Source: Actinoplanes sichuanensis (lineage in GTDB: Bacteria; Actinomycetota; Actinomycetes; Mycobacteriales; Micromonosporaceae). From it: 64,000 nucleotides of DNA. Both the position numbers and the translations under genes were made by a program. Positions 39,460-48,564 of the stretch are shown here, piece after piece. The notes under the pieces were generated by a model. The model was not told the origin of the DNA. It searched no databases and saw nothing but the letters and a program-made list of their open reading frames with translations. The stretch is taken from contig NZ_AP028461.1 of NCBI RefSeq assembly GCF_033097365.1, positions 11,559,501-11,623,500 on the forward strand, read 5' to 3'. The stretch's first letter is position 1; every line of letters begins with the position of its first letter.

Positions 39460-40080
39460 ATGGCAAAGATCGTTCAAACAACGGCCCGTGCCGTCGTCTC
39501 GTACGGCGTCAACCCGCTCGCCCGTTTCCTGCTCCGGATCGGGGTGTCACCCAACGCGGTCACCGTCGCCGGCACCGTCGGTGTGCTGATCGGCTCGTAC
39601 TTCGGTTCGCAAGGTCACCTCTTCTGGGGCACCGTGATCGTAACCGCGTTCGCGCTCACCGATGTGCTCGACGGCACAATGGCCCGGATGCGGGGCGGTT
39701 CCGGGAAGTTCGGGGCACTCCTCGACTCCTCCATGGACCGGATCGCCGACGGCGCCGTGTTCGGAGCCGTCGTCTACTACCTGGCCACCGAGGGCAACCC
39801 GTACGGCGGTGTCGTCGCCACCCTGATCAGCCTGGTCTTCGGGCAGGTCGTGTCCTACGTGAAGGCCCGTGCCGAGAGCCTCGGGCTGAACGCCGACGTC
39901 GGCATCGCCGAGCGGCTGGAACGGCTGCTCATCGTCGGTGTCGGCGGCCTGCTCGGCGCGGCCGGGCAGGACTGGGGCATGCCCGCCGCGATGTGGGTGC
40001 TGGCCGCGCTGGCCGTGATCACCGCCTTCCAGCGCCTCATCCACGCCGCCAAGACCGAGCCGAAGGTGCCCACCGAGTGA
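39460..40080 (+). CDS. pgsA: Phosphatidylinositol phosphate synthase (CDP-alcohol phosphatidyltransferase)
   Basis: 206 residues with about six membrane helices. The CDP-alcohol signature D-x2-DG-x2-AR-x8-G-x3-D-x3-D is complete (D68, D71, G72, A75, R76, G85, D89, D93). In actinobacteria this enzyme joins CDP-diacylglycerol and inositol phosphate at the inner membrane, the first step to phosphatidylinositol mannosides. Its TGA overlaps the GTG of the acyltransferase gene, which with pimA completes the pathway block. Confidence 0.95.
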   Translation: MAKIVQTTARAVVSYGVNPLARFLLRIGVSPNAVTVAGTVGVLIGSYFGSQGHLFWGTVIVTAFALTDVLDGTMARMRGGSGKFGALLDSSMDRIADGAVFGAVVYYLATEGNPYGGVVATLISLVFGQVVSYVKARAESLGLNADVGIAERLERLLIVGVGGLLGAAGQDWGMPAAMWVLAALAVITAFQRLIHAAKTEPKVPTE

Positions 40081-40943
40081 AAGACCGACTGATCGATCTC
40101 GGCTACTCGGCCGGGTGGGGGATCGTCCGCGCCCTGCCGCTGCCGATCGCGAAAGCACTGTTCCGGACCGCCGCCGACCGCGCCTACCGGGGCAACGGGC
40201 CGGCCACCCAGCGGCTGCGCCGCAACCTGCGCCAGGTCGTCGGCGAGGACATGCCGGACACCCTGGTCCGCGACGGGCTGCGGTCCTACGCCAGGTATTG
40301 GATGGAGGCGTTCCGCCTGCCGTCGCAGCGCCGCGCCGACTTCCTCGACGGGTTCTTCATGCTCCCGGAGAGCTACCAGAAACTGAAGAAGGGCGCCGCC
40401 GACGGCCGCGGCGTCATCCTGGCACTGCCGCACATGGCCAACTGGGACGTCGCCGGAGCCTGGGTGTGTTCGCACGACTGGCCGCTGATCACCGTCGCCG
40501 AACGGCTCAAACCCGAGTCGCTGTACGAGCGCTTCCTGGCGTACCGGGAGAAGCTCGGCATGAAGGTGCTGCCACTCACCGGCGGGCAGCGGCCGCCGCT
40601 CGACGTGCTCGCCGAACATCTCGAGAAGGGCTGGGTGGTCGCCCTCCTCGGCGACCGTGACCTCTCCAAGAACGGCGTCGAGGTGGAGTTCTTCGGCGGG
40701 CGCACCCGGATGCCGGCCGGACCGGCGATCCTCGCCATCCGCACCGGCTCCCCGCTCTACGCGGTCGACCTGTGGTTCGACGAGCACCGCACCACGTCGC
40801 TGATGCGCGAGGTCGTCCCACCGACCGACGGGCCCCTCGACGAGCGGGTCAAGCGGACCACCCAGATGCTCGCCGACGCGTACGCCGCGGGTATCGCCGA
40901 CCACCCGCAGGACTGGCACATGCTCCAGAAGCTCTGGCTCTAG
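40077..40943 (+). CDS. patA: Phosphatidylinositol mannoside acyltransferase
   Basis: 288 residues of the HtrB/LpxL lysophospholipid acyltransferase superfamily. The catalytic H-x4-D is H119-D124 in LALPHMANWDVAG; further motifs are VVALLGDRDLSKNGVEVEFF and FGGRTRMPAGPAILA. It transfers a palmitoyl chain from acyl-CoA to the mannose of PIM1/PIM2 at the cytoplasmic membrane face. The GTG start overlaps the pgsA stop (GTGA). Followed by pimA after a TAGGAGG ribosome site. Confidence 0.94.
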   Translation: MKDRLIDLGYSAGWGIVRALPLPIAKALFRTAADRAYRGNGPATQRLRRNLRQVVGEDMPDTLVRDGLRSYARYWMEAFRLPSQRRADFLDGFFMLPESYQKLKKGAADGRGVILALPHMANWDVAGAWVCSHDWPLITVAERLKPESLYERFLAYREKLGMKVLPLTGGQRPPLDVLAEHLEKGWVVALLGDRDLSKNGVEVEFFGGRTRMPAGPAILAIRTGSPLYAVDLWFDEHRTTSLMREVVPPTDGPLDERVKRTTQMLADAYAAGIADHPQDWHMLQKLWL

Positions 40944-40951
40944 GAGGCTCG

Positions 40952-42088
40952 GTGCGGATCGGGATCGTCTCGCCCTACTCCTTCGACGTCCCGGGCGGTG
41001 TGCAGAACCACATCATGGACCTGGCCGAGGCTCTGCTCGAACTCGGTCACGAGGTCAGCGTCCTCGCGCCCGCCGACGACGACGCCGACGTGCCCGCCTA
41101 TGTGGTGTCGGCCGGGCGGGCCGTGCCACTGCCCTACAACGGATCGGTCGCGCGGATCTCGTTCGGCCCGATCTCCACCGCCCGGGTCCGGCGCTGGCTC
41201 AAACACGGCGAGTTCGACGTGCTGCACGTGCACGAGCCGTTCTCGCCCAGCCTGTCCTTCCTGGCCGTGGTCTCCGCCCGCGGTCCGGTCGTCGCCACCT
41301 TCCACACCGCGATGACCCGGTCCCGGGCGCTCGCCGGCCTGCAGAACTTCCTCCAGCCGGTGATGGAGAAGATCACCGCGCGGATCGCGGTCAGCGAACT
41401 CGCCCGCAAGGTCCAGGTCGAACACCTCGGTGGCGGCGCGGTCGAGATCCCCAACGGCGTCGCGGTCCGCAAATTCGCCTCGGCTCCGCCATTGCCCGGA
41501 TGGCCCGGCGACGGCGGTTCCCTCGGTTTCCTCGGCCGTTTCACCGAGCCTCGCAAAGGCTTTCCCCTGCTGCGTACGGCGTACGTGGCGCTCGCTCGAG
41601 AACGACCCGACCTACGGCTGCTCGTGGCCGGGCCGGGCGACCGCGACGAGCTCTACGACGACATCCCCAAGGAATTCCACGACCGGGTGGAGTTCCTCGG
41701 TCTCGTCTCCGAACCGGACAAGGCCCGGATGCTGCGCAGCGTCGACGTCTACGTGGCACCCAACACCGGCGGCGAGAGCTTCGGCATGATCCTCACCGAG
41801 GCGATGGCGGCCGGAGCCACGATCGCCGCCAGCGACCTCGACGCGTTCCGCCGGGTGCTGGACGGCGGCCGGGCCGGAGCCCTCTTCCCCAACGGTGACC
41901 AGGCATCTCTCACCCGGCTGCTGGGCGAACTGCTGGATGATCCGGTCCGCCGTGGCGAACTGGCATCGTGCGCCCGGCTCGCCGTCGGAGCGTTCGACTG
42001 GCCGAGTGTGGCCAACCGGGTACTCGAGGTCTACGCCACCGCCATCGAGGCCACCGATGGGAGAGTTTTCGACGACGAGTGGTCCTGA
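40952..42088 (+). CDS. pimA: Phosphatidylinositol alpha-mannosyltransferase
   Basis: 378 residues, GT4 family, GT-B fold. The N-terminus RIGIVSPYSFDVPGGVQNHI and the loop LHVHEPFSPSLSFLAV are characteristic of PimA. The nucleotide-sugar site includes FLGRFTEPRKGFPLL and the EX7E motif in GGESFGMILTEAMAAG. It adds the first mannose from GDP-mannose to phosphatidylinositol on the cytoplasmic side. The GTG start lies 5 bp after TAGGAGG, which overlaps the patA stop. Confidence 0.96.
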   Translation: MRIGIVSPYSFDVPGGVQNHIMDLAEALLELGHEVSVLAPADDDADVPAYVVSAGRAVPLPYNGSVARISFGPISTARVRRWLKHGEFDVLHVHEPFSPSLSFLAVVSARGPVVATFHTAMTRSRALAGLQNFLQPVMEKITARIAVSELARKVQVEHLGGGAVEIPNGVAVRKFASAPPLPGWPGDGGSLGFLGRFTEPRKGFPLLRTAYVALARERPDLRLLVAGPGDRDELYDDIPKEFHDRVEFLGLVSEPDKARMLRSVDVYVAPNTGGESFGMILTEAMAAGATIAASDLDAFRRVLDGGRAGALFPNGDQASLTRLLGELLDDPVRRGELASCARLAVGAFDWPSVANRVLEVYATAIEATDGRVFDDEWS

Positions 42089-42114
42089 CCACTGGTGCGG
42101 TAAACGTCGGGCAC

Positions 42115-42120
42115 TACGAT
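42115..42120 (+). promoter_or_regulatory. -10 hexamer of the LemA-like gene
   Basis: TACGAT, 7 nt before the ATG at 42128. It overlaps the alternative ATG at 42119 and so argues against that start. Confidence 0.45.
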
Positions 42121-42127
42121 GCCCGGC

Positions 42128-42679
42128 ATGTGGTGGGTGGTGGGAGTCGTCGTGCTGGCCGCGATCTTCTCGGCGTACCTCGGCTGGACCGCCCAGCGGG
42201 TGGAACGCCTGCACACGCGGGCTCAGTCAGCCGAGCGTGCGCTCGACGCGCATTTGATGCGCCGGGCGGCCGCCGCGGCGGTGGTCGCCGAACAGGCCGA
42301 GACGGTCGAGCTGTACGCGGCCGCCCGCCTCGCCCTCGACGCCGAACCGGGCGACCGCGAATCCGCCGAGAACGACCTGACCCGCCAGTTGCAGGCGGTC
42401 ACCCTCGACCCGGCGGACCCGGCGGTGCGCACCCTGATCGCCACCAGCCGCCGGGTGGTCCTGGCCCGCCAGGTCCACACCGATCTGGTACGCGACGCGC
42501 TGAGCGCCCGCCGCCGCCTCTTCGTCCGCCTGCTCCGCCTGGCCCGCCGCTACCCGCGCCCGGAGTACTTCGACATCGTCGAGCCGGCACTCCCGGACCT
42601 GCCACCCCTGCCCGCGGCCCTGACCGTACCGACCCCGGCCCCACCGGCCGAGCCCCCGCTGCCGGCACCGGCCCGCTGA
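42128..42679 (+). CDS. Single-pass membrane protein with cytosolic helical domain (LemA-like)
   Basis: 183 residues. One N-terminal membrane helix (WWVVGVVVLAAIFSAYLGW) is followed by long amphipathic helices rich in Ala and Arg (RVERLHTRAQSAERALDAHL), with a Pro-rich tail. Helical layout recalls LemA-type proteins, but the usual LemA sequence signature is not clear. It is the conserved unknown gene that often follows pimA in actinobacteria. Ends at a strong bidirectional hairpin facing pdxS. ATG at 42119 is an alternative start three codons earlier. Confidence 0.78.
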   Translation: MWWVVGVVVLAAIFSAYLGWTAQRVERLHTRAQSAERALDAHLMRRAAAAAVVAEQAETVELYAAARLALDAEPGDRESAENDLTRQLQAVTLDPADPAVRTLIATSRRVVLARQVHTDLVRDALSARRRLFVRLLRLARRYPRPEYFDIVEPALPDLPPLPAALTVPTPAPPAEPPLPAPAR

Positions 42680-42719
42680 CCTCCCCGCACCCCACCGCGG
42701 AGCCGGTGGTGGAAAGAAG

Positions 42720-42743
42720 AAGGCCCCGCCGAGGCGGGGCCTT
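42720..42743. terminator. Bidirectional terminator between the LemA-like gene and pdxS
   Basis: Left arm AAGGCCCCGCC (42720-42730) pairs with 42733-42743 around a very short loop. It is preceded by an A-rich stretch and followed by a TT end, so it works in both directions. Confidence 0.8.
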
Positions 42744-42754
42744 CGAGGGAACGA

Positions 42755-43651
42755 CTACCAGCCGCGCTCGGAGAGGCGGTGGGGGACCGGCTCGTCGTCG
42801 ACGTTGATGCCGACCATGGCCTCGCCGAGGCCGCGGGAGACCTTGGCGATCACGTCCGGGTCGTCGTGGAACGTGGTGGCCTTGACGATCGCGGCGGCGC
42901 GCTGGGCCGGGTTGCCGGACTTGAAGATGCCGGAGCCGACGAAGACGCCCTCGGCGCCGAGCTGCATCATCATCGCGGCGTCGGCCGGGGTCGCGATGCC
43001 GCCCGCGGTGAACAGGACCACCGGGAGCTTGCCGGCCTCGGCCACCTCCTTGACCAGCTCGTACGGAGCCTGCAGCTCCTTCGCCGCGACGTACAGCTCG
43101 TCTTCGGGGAGGGTCTGGAGGCGGCGGAGTTCGGCGCGGATCTTACGCATGTGGGTGGTGGCGTTGGAGACGTCGCCGGTGCCGGCCTCGCCCTTGGAGC
43201 GGATCATGGCCGCGCCCTCGGTGATGCGGCGCAGGGCCTCGCCCAGGTTGGTGGCACCGCAGACGAACGGCACGGTGAACTGCCACTTGTCGATGTGGTT
43301 GGCGAAGTCGGCGGGCGACAGCACCTCGGACTCGTCGACGTAGTCGACGCCGAGCGACTGGAGGACCTGGGCCTCGACGAAGTGGCCGATCCGGGCCTTG
43401 GCCATCACCGGGATCGAGACGGCGTTGATGATGCCGTCGATCATGTCGGGGTCGGACATCCGGGAGATGCCGCCCTGCGCGCGGATGTCGGCCGGGACCC
43501 GCTCCAGGGCCATCACCGCGACGGCGCCCGCGTCCTCGGCGATCTTCGCCTGCTCGGCGTTGACCACGTCCATGATCACGCCGCCCTTGAGCATCTCGGC
43601 CATGCCGCGCTTGACGCGGGCGGTTCCGATGGCGGGCTGGTTCTCAGACAT
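42755..43651 (-). CDS. pdxS: Pyridoxal 5'-phosphate synthase, synthase subunit
   Basis: 298 residues, TIM barrel. Catalytic D28 ([20 protein letters not shown]) and the Schiff-base lysine K85 ([10 protein letters not shown]), plus the second lysine in [11 protein letters not shown], are present; [19 protein letters not shown] is a family signature. With PdxT it makes PLP from ribose 5-phosphate, glyceraldehyde 3-phosphate and glutamine-derived ammonia. The ATG follows GAGGAG; six codons of in-frame upstream sequence are excluded. Divergent from pdxT rather than in the common pdxS-pdxT operon order. Confidence 0.98.
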   Translation of the reverse strand: MSENQPAIGTARVKRGMAEMLKGGVIMDVVNAEQAKIAEDAGAVAVMALERVPADIRAQGGISRMSDPDMIDGIINAVSIPVMAKARIGHFVEAQVLQSLGVDYVDESEVLSPADFANHIDKWQFTVPFVCGATNLGEALRRITEGAAMIRSKGEAGTGDVSNATTHMRKIRAELRRLQTLPEDELYVAAKELQAPYELVKEVAEAGKLPVVLFTAGGIATPADAAMMMQLGAEGVFVGSGIFKSGNPAQRAAAIVKATTFHDDPDVIAKVSRGLGEAMVGINVDDEPVPHRLSERGW

Positions 43652-43717
43652 GTGGGTTCGGCTCCTCATAGCGCGATCGGGTTGACGGAACGGATGCTAG
43701 GAGGCCGTGCCGCCGGT

Positions 43718-43734
43718 TCCGATAGCCAATCGGA
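43718..43734. promoter_or_regulatory. Inverted repeat in the pdxS/pdxT divergent region
   Basis: TCCGAT (43718-43723) and ATCGGA (43729-43734) with a 5-bp centre, about midway between the two starts. It could be an operator for joint control, but no PdxR-type regulator gene is nearby. Confidence 0.3.
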
Positions 43735-43765
43735 CGGTCGGTGGCCTGCTTTATATGGTGGGCCG

Positions 43766-44362
43766 GTGAACATCGGAGTGCTGGCCCTTCAGGGCGACGT
43801 GCGAGAACACCTTTCCGCGCTGGCCGAGTCGGACGTGCTGGCCCGGCCGATCCGCCGGCCCGAGGAGTTGGCCGACGTCGACGGCCTGGTGATCCCGGGC
43901 GGCGAGTCGACCGCGATCAGCAACCTCGCGGTCTCCTTCGGGCTTCTCGACCCGATCCGCAAGCGGATCGCCGACGGCATGCCGGTGTACGGCTCCTGCG
44001 CCGGCATGATCATGCTGGCCGCGAGCGTGCTCGACGGCCGTCCGGACCAGGAGTCGTTCCAGGGCATCGACATGACCGTGCGGCGTAACGCGTTCGGCCG
44101 GCAGGTCGACTCGTTCGAGGCGCCGGTCGAGATCGAGGGCATCGAGGGCGGCCCGTTCCACGCCGTCTTCATCCGTGCCCCGTGGGTCGAACAGATCGGC
44201 CGCGACGTGCGGGTGCTGGGCCGCGTGGCTGAGGGGGACGCCGCCGGTAGGATTGTGGCCGTTCGGCAGGGGAACCTGCTCGCCACGGCTTTCCACCCGG
44301 AGCTCACCGGCGACCTTCGTGTCCATCGGTACTTCGTCGAGATGGTCCGCCAGGCCCTTTGA
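43766..44362 (+). CDS. pdxT: Pyridoxal 5'-phosphate synthase, glutaminase subunit
   Basis: 198 residues, class I glutamine amidotransferase. Nucleophile C78 in [12 protein letters not shown], the His/Glu pair in AFHPELTGD and the PdxT motif [14 protein letters not shown] are clear. It supplies ammonia to PdxS. The GTG start gives the family N-terminus [15 protein letters not shown]; a TTATAT sequence ends 9 nt before it. The yebC gene begins 18 bp after its stop. Confidence 0.97.
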   Translation: MNIGVLALQGDVREHLSALAESDVLARPIRRPEELADVDGLVIPGGESTAISNLAVSFGLLDPIRKRIADGMPVYGSCAGMIMLAASVLDGRPDQESFQGIDMTVRRNAFGRQVDSFEAPVEIEGIEGGPFHAVFIRAPWVEQIGRDVRVLGRVAEGDAAGRIVAVRQGNLLATAFHPELTGDLRVHRYFVEMVRQAL

Positions 44363-44380
44363 TCAAAGCGGAGGTTACGC

Positions 44381-45133
44381 ATGTCCGGCCACTCCAAGTG
44401 GGCGACGACCAAGCACAAGAAGGCCGTCATCGACGCCAAGCGCGGCAAGATGTTCGCCAAGCTGATCAAGAACATCGAGGTGGCGGCCCGGACCGGCGGT
44501 GGCGACCCGGCGGGTAACCCCACGCTGTACGACGCCATCCAGAAGGCGAAGAAGTCGTCGGTCCCCAACGACAACATCACCAACGCGGTCAAGCGCGGCT
44601 CCGGTGCCGAGGCCGGCGGCGCCGACTGGCAGTCGTTCATGTATGAGGGTTACGGCCCGAACGGCGTCGCCATCCTGATCGAGTGCCTCACCGACAACCG
44701 GAACCGGGCGGCCACCGAGGTGCGCACCCGCCTCACCCGCAACCACGGCTCGTTCGCCGACGCGGGCTCGGTGACGTTCCTGTTCAACCGCAAGGGCGTG
44801 GTCATCGTCCCGAAGGGCGACTCCAGCGAGGACGACGTGATGCTCGCCGTCCTCGACGCGGGCGCCGAGGAGGTCAACGACCTGGGCGACGCGTTCGAGG
44901 TGGTCAGCGAACCGACCGACCTGGTCAAGGTGCGGACGGCGCTGCAGGATGCGGGCATCGACTACGACTCGGCCGAGTCGTCGCTGGTGCCGACGATGAC
45001 CGTGCCGCTCGACGAGGACGCGGCCCGCAAGGTGCTCAAGCTGATCGACGTCCTCGAGGACTGCGATGATGTGCAGAACATCTACTCGAACGCCGACATC
45101 TCCGATGAGGTGATGGCCGCTATTGACGAGTGA
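44381..45133 (+). CDS. yebC: YebC/PmpR-family regulator or translation factor
   Basis: 250 residues, the usual length. It opens with [20 protein letters not shown] and continues [20 protein letters not shown], the invariant YebC N-terminus; [20 protein letters not shown] and LVPTMTVPL follow. YebC proteins were described as DNA-binding regulators and more recently as ribosome-associated factors that relieve stalling. The ATG follows GGAGG. It retains its conserved place between pdxT and ruvC, although a Uma2 gene and a membrane-protein gene now intervene. Confidence 0.97.
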   Translation: MSGHSKWATTKHKKAVIDAKRGKMFAKLIKNIEVAARTGGGDPAGNPTLYDAIQKAKKSSVPNDNITNAVKRGSGAEAGGADWQSFMYEGYGPNGVAILIECLTDNRNRAATEVRTRLTRNHGSFADAGSVTFLFNRKGVVIVPKGDSSEDDVMLAVLDAGAEEVNDLGDAFEVVSEPTDLVKVRTALQDAGIDYDSAESSLVPTMTVPLDEDAARKVLKLIDVLEDCDDVQNIYSNADISDEVMAAIDE

Positions 45134-45160
45134 CGGGTAGTTAGGGCGCTACTAGTCATG

Positions 45161-45166
45161 TAGGAT
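45161..45166 (+). promoter_or_regulatory. -10 hexamer of the Uma2 gene
   Basis: TAGGAT, 6 nt before the GTG at 45173. Confidence 0.55.
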
Positions 45167-45172
45167 GAGGGG

Positions 45173-45736
45173 GTGTTGACCGCCATGACGGAGCTAGACA
45201 TGTCATTGCTCGAGGACCTGGATGTCGAAGACCTTCTCTCCCTGCCCAAGGGTTTTCGTTACGAACTGCACGGCGGAAACCTCGTCATCATGACGCCCTC
45301 GACCTTTTGGCATAAATACACGACCAGGCGTCTTCTGCTCATGCTGCACGCGGCTGGGCTCGACGCATACCAAGATCCTGGTGTGCGTGGAAACCGGCCG
45401 CGTGACTGCAGGTTGCCGGATCTTGGTGTGCTTGCGGGTCCACTGCCGAGTGGCAAGCTGACGTATTCGAACCTGCCTGGCGACGCATACCAGATCGTGA
45501 TCGAGGTCGTGTCGAGAAACTCTGAGAACGGTGAGTACACGCACAAGGCCAACTGGTTTGCCTCGTGTGGCATCCCGGAGTATTGGATCGTCGACGAGAC
45601 CTCTGACCGTGATGAGAACGACGCCGTGGTCCTGATGCACCGGCTGGCGTTGTCCGGCGACGCGCCTACCTATGTCAGGGAGCGAACGGTGCTGCTATCC
45701 GACCTCGAAGCGGAGTATCGGTCCAAGCGGGCCTAG
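45173..45736 (+). CDS. Uma2-family (DUF820) endonuclease-like protein
   Basis: 187 residues of the PD-(D/E)xK nuclease superfamily. FRYELHGGNLVIMTPS holds the first Glu, CRLPDLGVLA the Asp, YQIVIEVVSRNSEN the Glu, and HKANWFASCGIPEYWIVDE the Lys; this is the standard Uma2 order. The cellular role of Uma2 proteins is not established; they spread widely in cyanobacteria and actinomycetes. The gene has visibly more A and T than its neighbours and several rare-looking codons, so it was probably acquired recently. An ATG at 45185 is the alternative start. Its stop overlaps the next gene's stop by 4 nt. Confidence 0.87.
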   Translation: MLTAMTELDMSLLEDLDVEDLLSLPKGFRYELHGGNLVIMTPSTFWHKYTTRRLLLMLHAAGLDAYQDPGVRGNRPRDCRLPDLGVLAGPLPSGKLTYSNLPGDAYQIVIEVVSRNSENGEYTHKANWFASCGIPEYWIVDETSDRDENDAVVLMHRLALSGDAPTYVRERTVLLSDLEAEYRSKRA

Positions 45737-46251
45737 GCTGGGTCGACGCCGAGCCAGGTGATGTATTGGATGATCACGGCCAGTAACAGGACGCTGCCGA
45801 TCACGTAGCGGAGCAGGCGGCGCCATTGGGACCTCAGGTAGGCGTGCACCCACGCGATCTCCGCGTCGGCCAGGGCGTCCAGGTCGGCTCTGGCCGTACC
45901 GTCGAGGATTTTGGCCTTGCGTAACGCCAGGCTGCCGCCCTGAGTGAAGACCGGGACCACCGGATCCGGCGGTCGAAGGACGCGGACGTCCACCTCGTAG
46001 ACCTGGTCGTCGCGCCACTGCGCGGTCCGTGCCGTCAGACGCTCCCGCATGTGACTCTCCGTGCGGCCCAGCCAGCACAGTCGCCGCCACCGGCCGGCCA
46101 GGTCGGTCAGCACCGCCAGGTAGATCTGCTCGGCCACCGGCGACCCGCCGACCAGGCGGGCGGCCTCGGCGCGCAACCCGGGGGCGTGCTGCGTGACGAA
46201 CGCGACGTAGTCGGCTGGCGGCTCGTCGTCCATCGGCGGAATGAGGTGCAT
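45733..46251 (-). CDS. C-tail-anchored membrane protein of unknown function
   Basis: 172 residues. A soluble N-terminal region (YVAFVTQHAPGLRAEAARLV, then VAEQIYLAVLTDLAGRWRRL) resembles short helical regulatory-type domains. A central beta-rich segment (DDQVYEVDVRVLRPPDPVVP) follows, and a single hydrophobic helix near the C-terminus (VIGSVLLLAVIIQYITWLGV) would leave almost nothing outside. The ATG at 46251 is preferred because GGGAGGG lies 6 nt upstream; an ATG at 46233 lacks one. The ribosome site lies in a duplicated 39-bp segment. Family not recognised. Confidence 0.7.
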   Translation of the reverse strand: MHLIPPMDDEPPADYVAFVTQHAPGLRAEAARLVGGSPVAEQIYLAVLTDLAGRWRRLCWLGRTESHMRERLTARTAQWRDDQVYEVDVRVLRPPDPVVPVFTQGGSLALRKAKILDGTARADLDALADAEIAWVHAYLRSQWRRLLRYVIGSVLLLAVIIQYITWLGVDPA

Positions 46252-46317
46252 GACCGCCCTCCCGGACTCCATCGTCGAAACGGGGTGTCTGACCGGCCTC
46301 CCGGACTCCATCGTCGA
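46252..46317. repeat. 39-bp direct duplication carrying the ribosome site of the minus-strand membrane-protein gene
   Basis: A 27-bp core at 46252-46278 recurs at 46291-46317 with one mismatch, offset 39 bp (13 codons). Each copy contains, on the minus strand, ATGGAGTCCGGGAGG; only the copy next to 46251 is positioned to serve as a ribosome site for the chosen start. Confidence 0.9.
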
Positions 46318-46352
46318 GGCGTGTCGGCGAAGGCCGCAAGAGGCTCGCGTAT

Positions 46353-46375
46353 TAGGGTGTCGAACACACGTTCGC
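46353..46375 (+). promoter_or_regulatory. Promoter with LexA (SOS) box upstream of ruvCAB
   Basis: GAAC-ACAC-GTTC at 46362-46373, within TCGAACACACGTTCG, is a perfect actinobacterial SOS box (CGAAC-N4-GTTCG). It begins 3 bp after a TAGGGT -10 hexamer (46353-46358) and so covers the likely transcription start. LexA bound here would repress ruvCAB until DNA damage. Confidence 0.85.
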
Positions 46376-46391
46376 GAGGGGGAGGCAGTCT

Positions 46392-46922
46392 GTGCGGGTG
46401 CTCGGCATCGATCCGGGGCTGACGAGATGCGGTGTCGGCGTCGTCGAGGGGATGCCGGGGCGTCCGGGCAAGCTGATCGGCTACACCGTGGTGCGCAGCG
46501 ACGCGGACGAGGACATCGCCCAGCGCCTGCTGCACCTGGACCGGACCTTGGCCACCCTCGTCGAGCAGTATCAGCCGGAGAGCGTCGCCGTCGAGCGGGT
46601 GTTCGCCCAGCACAACGCCCGGACGGTGATGGGCACCGCGCAGGCCAGCGGGGTGGCGATCCTGGCCGGGGCACGGGCCGGGCTGCCGGTCCAGACGTAT
46701 ACGCCGAGTGAGGTCAAAGCGGCCGTCACCGGCTCCGGCACCGCCGACAAAGCACAGGTCACCGCTATGGTGACCCGGTTACTGAAGCTGTCCGCACCGC
46801 CCAAGCCGGCGGACGCGGCCGATGCCATTGCTATCGCCATCTGCCACATCTGGCGTGGGGGCACCCGCGCCCTTCAACAGGCCGCGGCAGTGGCCGCCGC
46901 CGCCCGCAGGAGCAGCCGATGA
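46392..46922 (+). CDS. ruvC: Holliday junction resolvase RuvC
   Basis: 176 residues, RNase-H fold. Catalytic acidic residues are visible: D7 in [12 protein letters not shown], Glu in [17 protein letters not shown] and the Asp pair in [15 protein letters not shown]. It cuts four-way junctions symmetrically after RuvAB branch migration. GTG start after GAGGGGGAGG. The stop overlaps the ruvA ATG (ATGA). The operon is preceded by an SOS box. Confidence 0.97.
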   Translation: MRVLGIDPGLTRCGVGVVEGMPGRPGKLIGYTVVRSDADEDIAQRLLHLDRTLATLVEQYQPESVAVERVFAQHNARTVMGTAQASGVAILAGARAGLPVQTYTPSEVKAAVTGSGTADKAQVTAMVTRLLKLSAPPKPADAADAIAIAICHIWRGGTRALQQAAAVAAAARRSSR

Positions 46923-47521
46923 TCGCCAGCGTGCGCGGTGTGGTCACCGCGATCCTCCACGACAGCGCCGTGGTCGAGGTGGGTGGTGTCGGCATGCGTG
47001 TCCTCTGCACCCCGGGCACCCTGGCCGGGCTGCGCACCGGCGCCGAGGCGCGGCTCGCGACGACGCTCATCGTCCGGGAGGACTCGCTGACCCTGTTCGG
47101 CTTCGCCGACGACGACGAGAAACAGCTCTTCGAGCTGCTCCTGACGGCCAACGGGGTCGGCCCGCGGATCGCGCAGGCGGTTCTCGCGGTTCACCAACCC
47201 GATGTCGTACGCCGTGCGTTGGCCGGTGGTGAGGTCGCCGTCCTGACCGCCGTCCCGGGTATCGGCAAGCGCGGCGCGGAGAAGATGATCGTGGAGCTCA
47301 AGGACAAGATCGGCCCGATCCACCTGGTCGGGACGGGTTCGGCCGGGCTGCTCAACGGCGGCTGGCAGGAGCAGGTCCGGCAGGGTGTGCTGGCGCTCGG
47401 CTGGACCGCGTCGCAGGCCGATCAGGCGGTGGCCGCGGTCGCCGAGACGATCGACGGTGAGACCCCGCCGGTGCCGGTGCTGCTGCGGCACGCGATCCGC
47501 CTGCTGGGCAAGACCCGATGA
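46919..47521 (+). CDS. ruvA: Holliday junction branch migration protein RuvA
   Basis: 200 residues. Domain I is an OB-fold ([20 protein letters not shown]), domain II holds two helix-hairpin-helix motifs ([19 protein letters not shown] and [19 protein letters not shown]), and a flexible linker joins the RuvB-binding domain III ([19 protein letters not shown]). RuvA tetramers hold the junction open for RuvB. Coupled on both sides by ATGA overlaps. Confidence 0.97.
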   Translation: MIASVRGVVTAILHDSAVVEVGGVGMRVLCTPGTLAGLRTGAEARLATTLIVREDSLTLFGFADDDEKQLFELLLTANGVGPRIAQAVLAVHQPDVVRRALAGGEVAVLTAVPGIGKRGAEKMIVELKDKIGPIHLVGTGSAGLLNGGWQEQVRQGVLALGWTASQADQAVAAVAETIDGETPPVPVLLRHAIRLLGKTR

Positions 47522-48564
47522 GCGAGGAACTCGTCTCGCCCGACGCGTTCGATGAGGAGCTCGACGCGGAGGCCAGTGTCCGGCCTCGCCGGCTGTCCGA
47601 CTTCATCGCTCAGCACCGGGTCCGCGATCAGCTGGAGCTTCTGCTCAAGGCCTCGATGGGCCGGGGCACCCCGCCCGACCACATCCTGCTCTCCGGCCCG
47701 CCCGGCCTCGGCAAGACCACCCTGGCCAACATCGTGGCGGCCGAACTCGGTACCGGTATCCGGACCACCAGCGGCCCGGTGATCGAGCGATCCGGCGATC
47801 TGGCCGCGATCCTGACCGGCCTGGCCCCGGGCGACGTGCTGTTCATCGACGAGATCCACCGGATCGCCAAGCCGGCCGAGGAGCTGCTCTACAGCGCCAT
47901 GGAGGACTTCCGGGTCGACGTGGTGGTCGGCAAGGGCCCCGGCGCGACCGCGATCCCGCTCGACGTGGAGCCGTTCACGCTGGTCGGCGCGACGACCCGA
48001 GCCGGCCTGCTGTCCGGCCCGATGCGCGACAGATTCGGTTTCGTCGCCCACCTGGACTTCTACTCACACGAGGATCTGGACGCGCTGCTGCACCGGTCGG
48101 CCCGGATCCTCGGGGTGCAGATCACGCCGGAGGGCTCGGCGGAGATCGCCCGCCGGTCCCGGGGCACACCGCGTATCGCGAACCGGCTGCTGCGCCGGGT
48201 GCGTGACTTCGCCGAGGTGCGGGCCGACGGCGTGGTGACCGAGGAGGTGTCGAAGGCGGCGCTGCACGTCTACGACGTCGACGCCCTCGGCCTGGACCGT
48301 CTGGACCGGGCGGTGCTGCGAGCGCTGATCGAGTCGTTCAAGGGCGGCCCGGTCGGTCTGTCCACACTCGCTGTAGCGGTCGGCGAACAGTCTGACACGG
48401 TCGAGGAAGTCTGCGAGCCGTTCCTGGTCAGGGCCGGTTTGCTGGCCCGGACCCCGCGGGGCCGGGTCGCCACCGAGGCCGGTTGGGCCCATCTGGGGAA
48501 GACTCCGCCTACGGACGGTCGCCATGGCGTGTTCCAGGGTGACCTCTTCGCCCGGGACGCGTGA
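47518..48564 (+). CDS. ruvB: Holliday junction branch migration ATPase RuvB
   Basis: 348 residues. AAA+ motifs: Walker [10 protein letters not shown], Walker B LFIDEIHR, sensor 1 LVGATTRAG, the arginine finger in [11 protein letters not shown], then sensor 2 [19 protein letters not shown]. The C-terminal winged-helix domain binds DNA. Hexamers on each side of RuvA pump DNA through the junction. The start overlaps the ruvA stop. Last gene of the SOS-controlled operon. Confidence 0.98.
   Translation: MSEELVSPDAFDEELDAEASVRPRRLSDFIAQHRVRDQLELLLKASMGRGTPPDHILLSGPPGLGKTTLANIVAAELGTGIRTTSGPVIERSGDLAAILTGLAPGDVLFIDEIHRIAKPAEELLYSAMEDFRVDVVVGKGPGATAIPLDVEPFTLVGATTRAGLLSGPMRDRFGFVAHLDFYSHEDLDALLHRSARILGVQITPEGSAEIARRSRGTPRIANRLLRRVRDFAEVRADGVVTEEVSKAALHVYDVDALGLDRLDRAVLRALIESFKGGPVGLSTLAVAVGEQSDTVEEVCEPFLVRAGLLARTPRGRVATEAGWAHLGKTPPTDGRHGVFQGDLFARDA

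Noticed and set aside
42779..43765. A long plus-strand open frame across pdxS that joins in frame with pdxT.
   Set aside because: It is antisense to pdxS and has the Arg/Gly/Val-rich composition of shadow frames; PdxT family sequence begins only at 43766.
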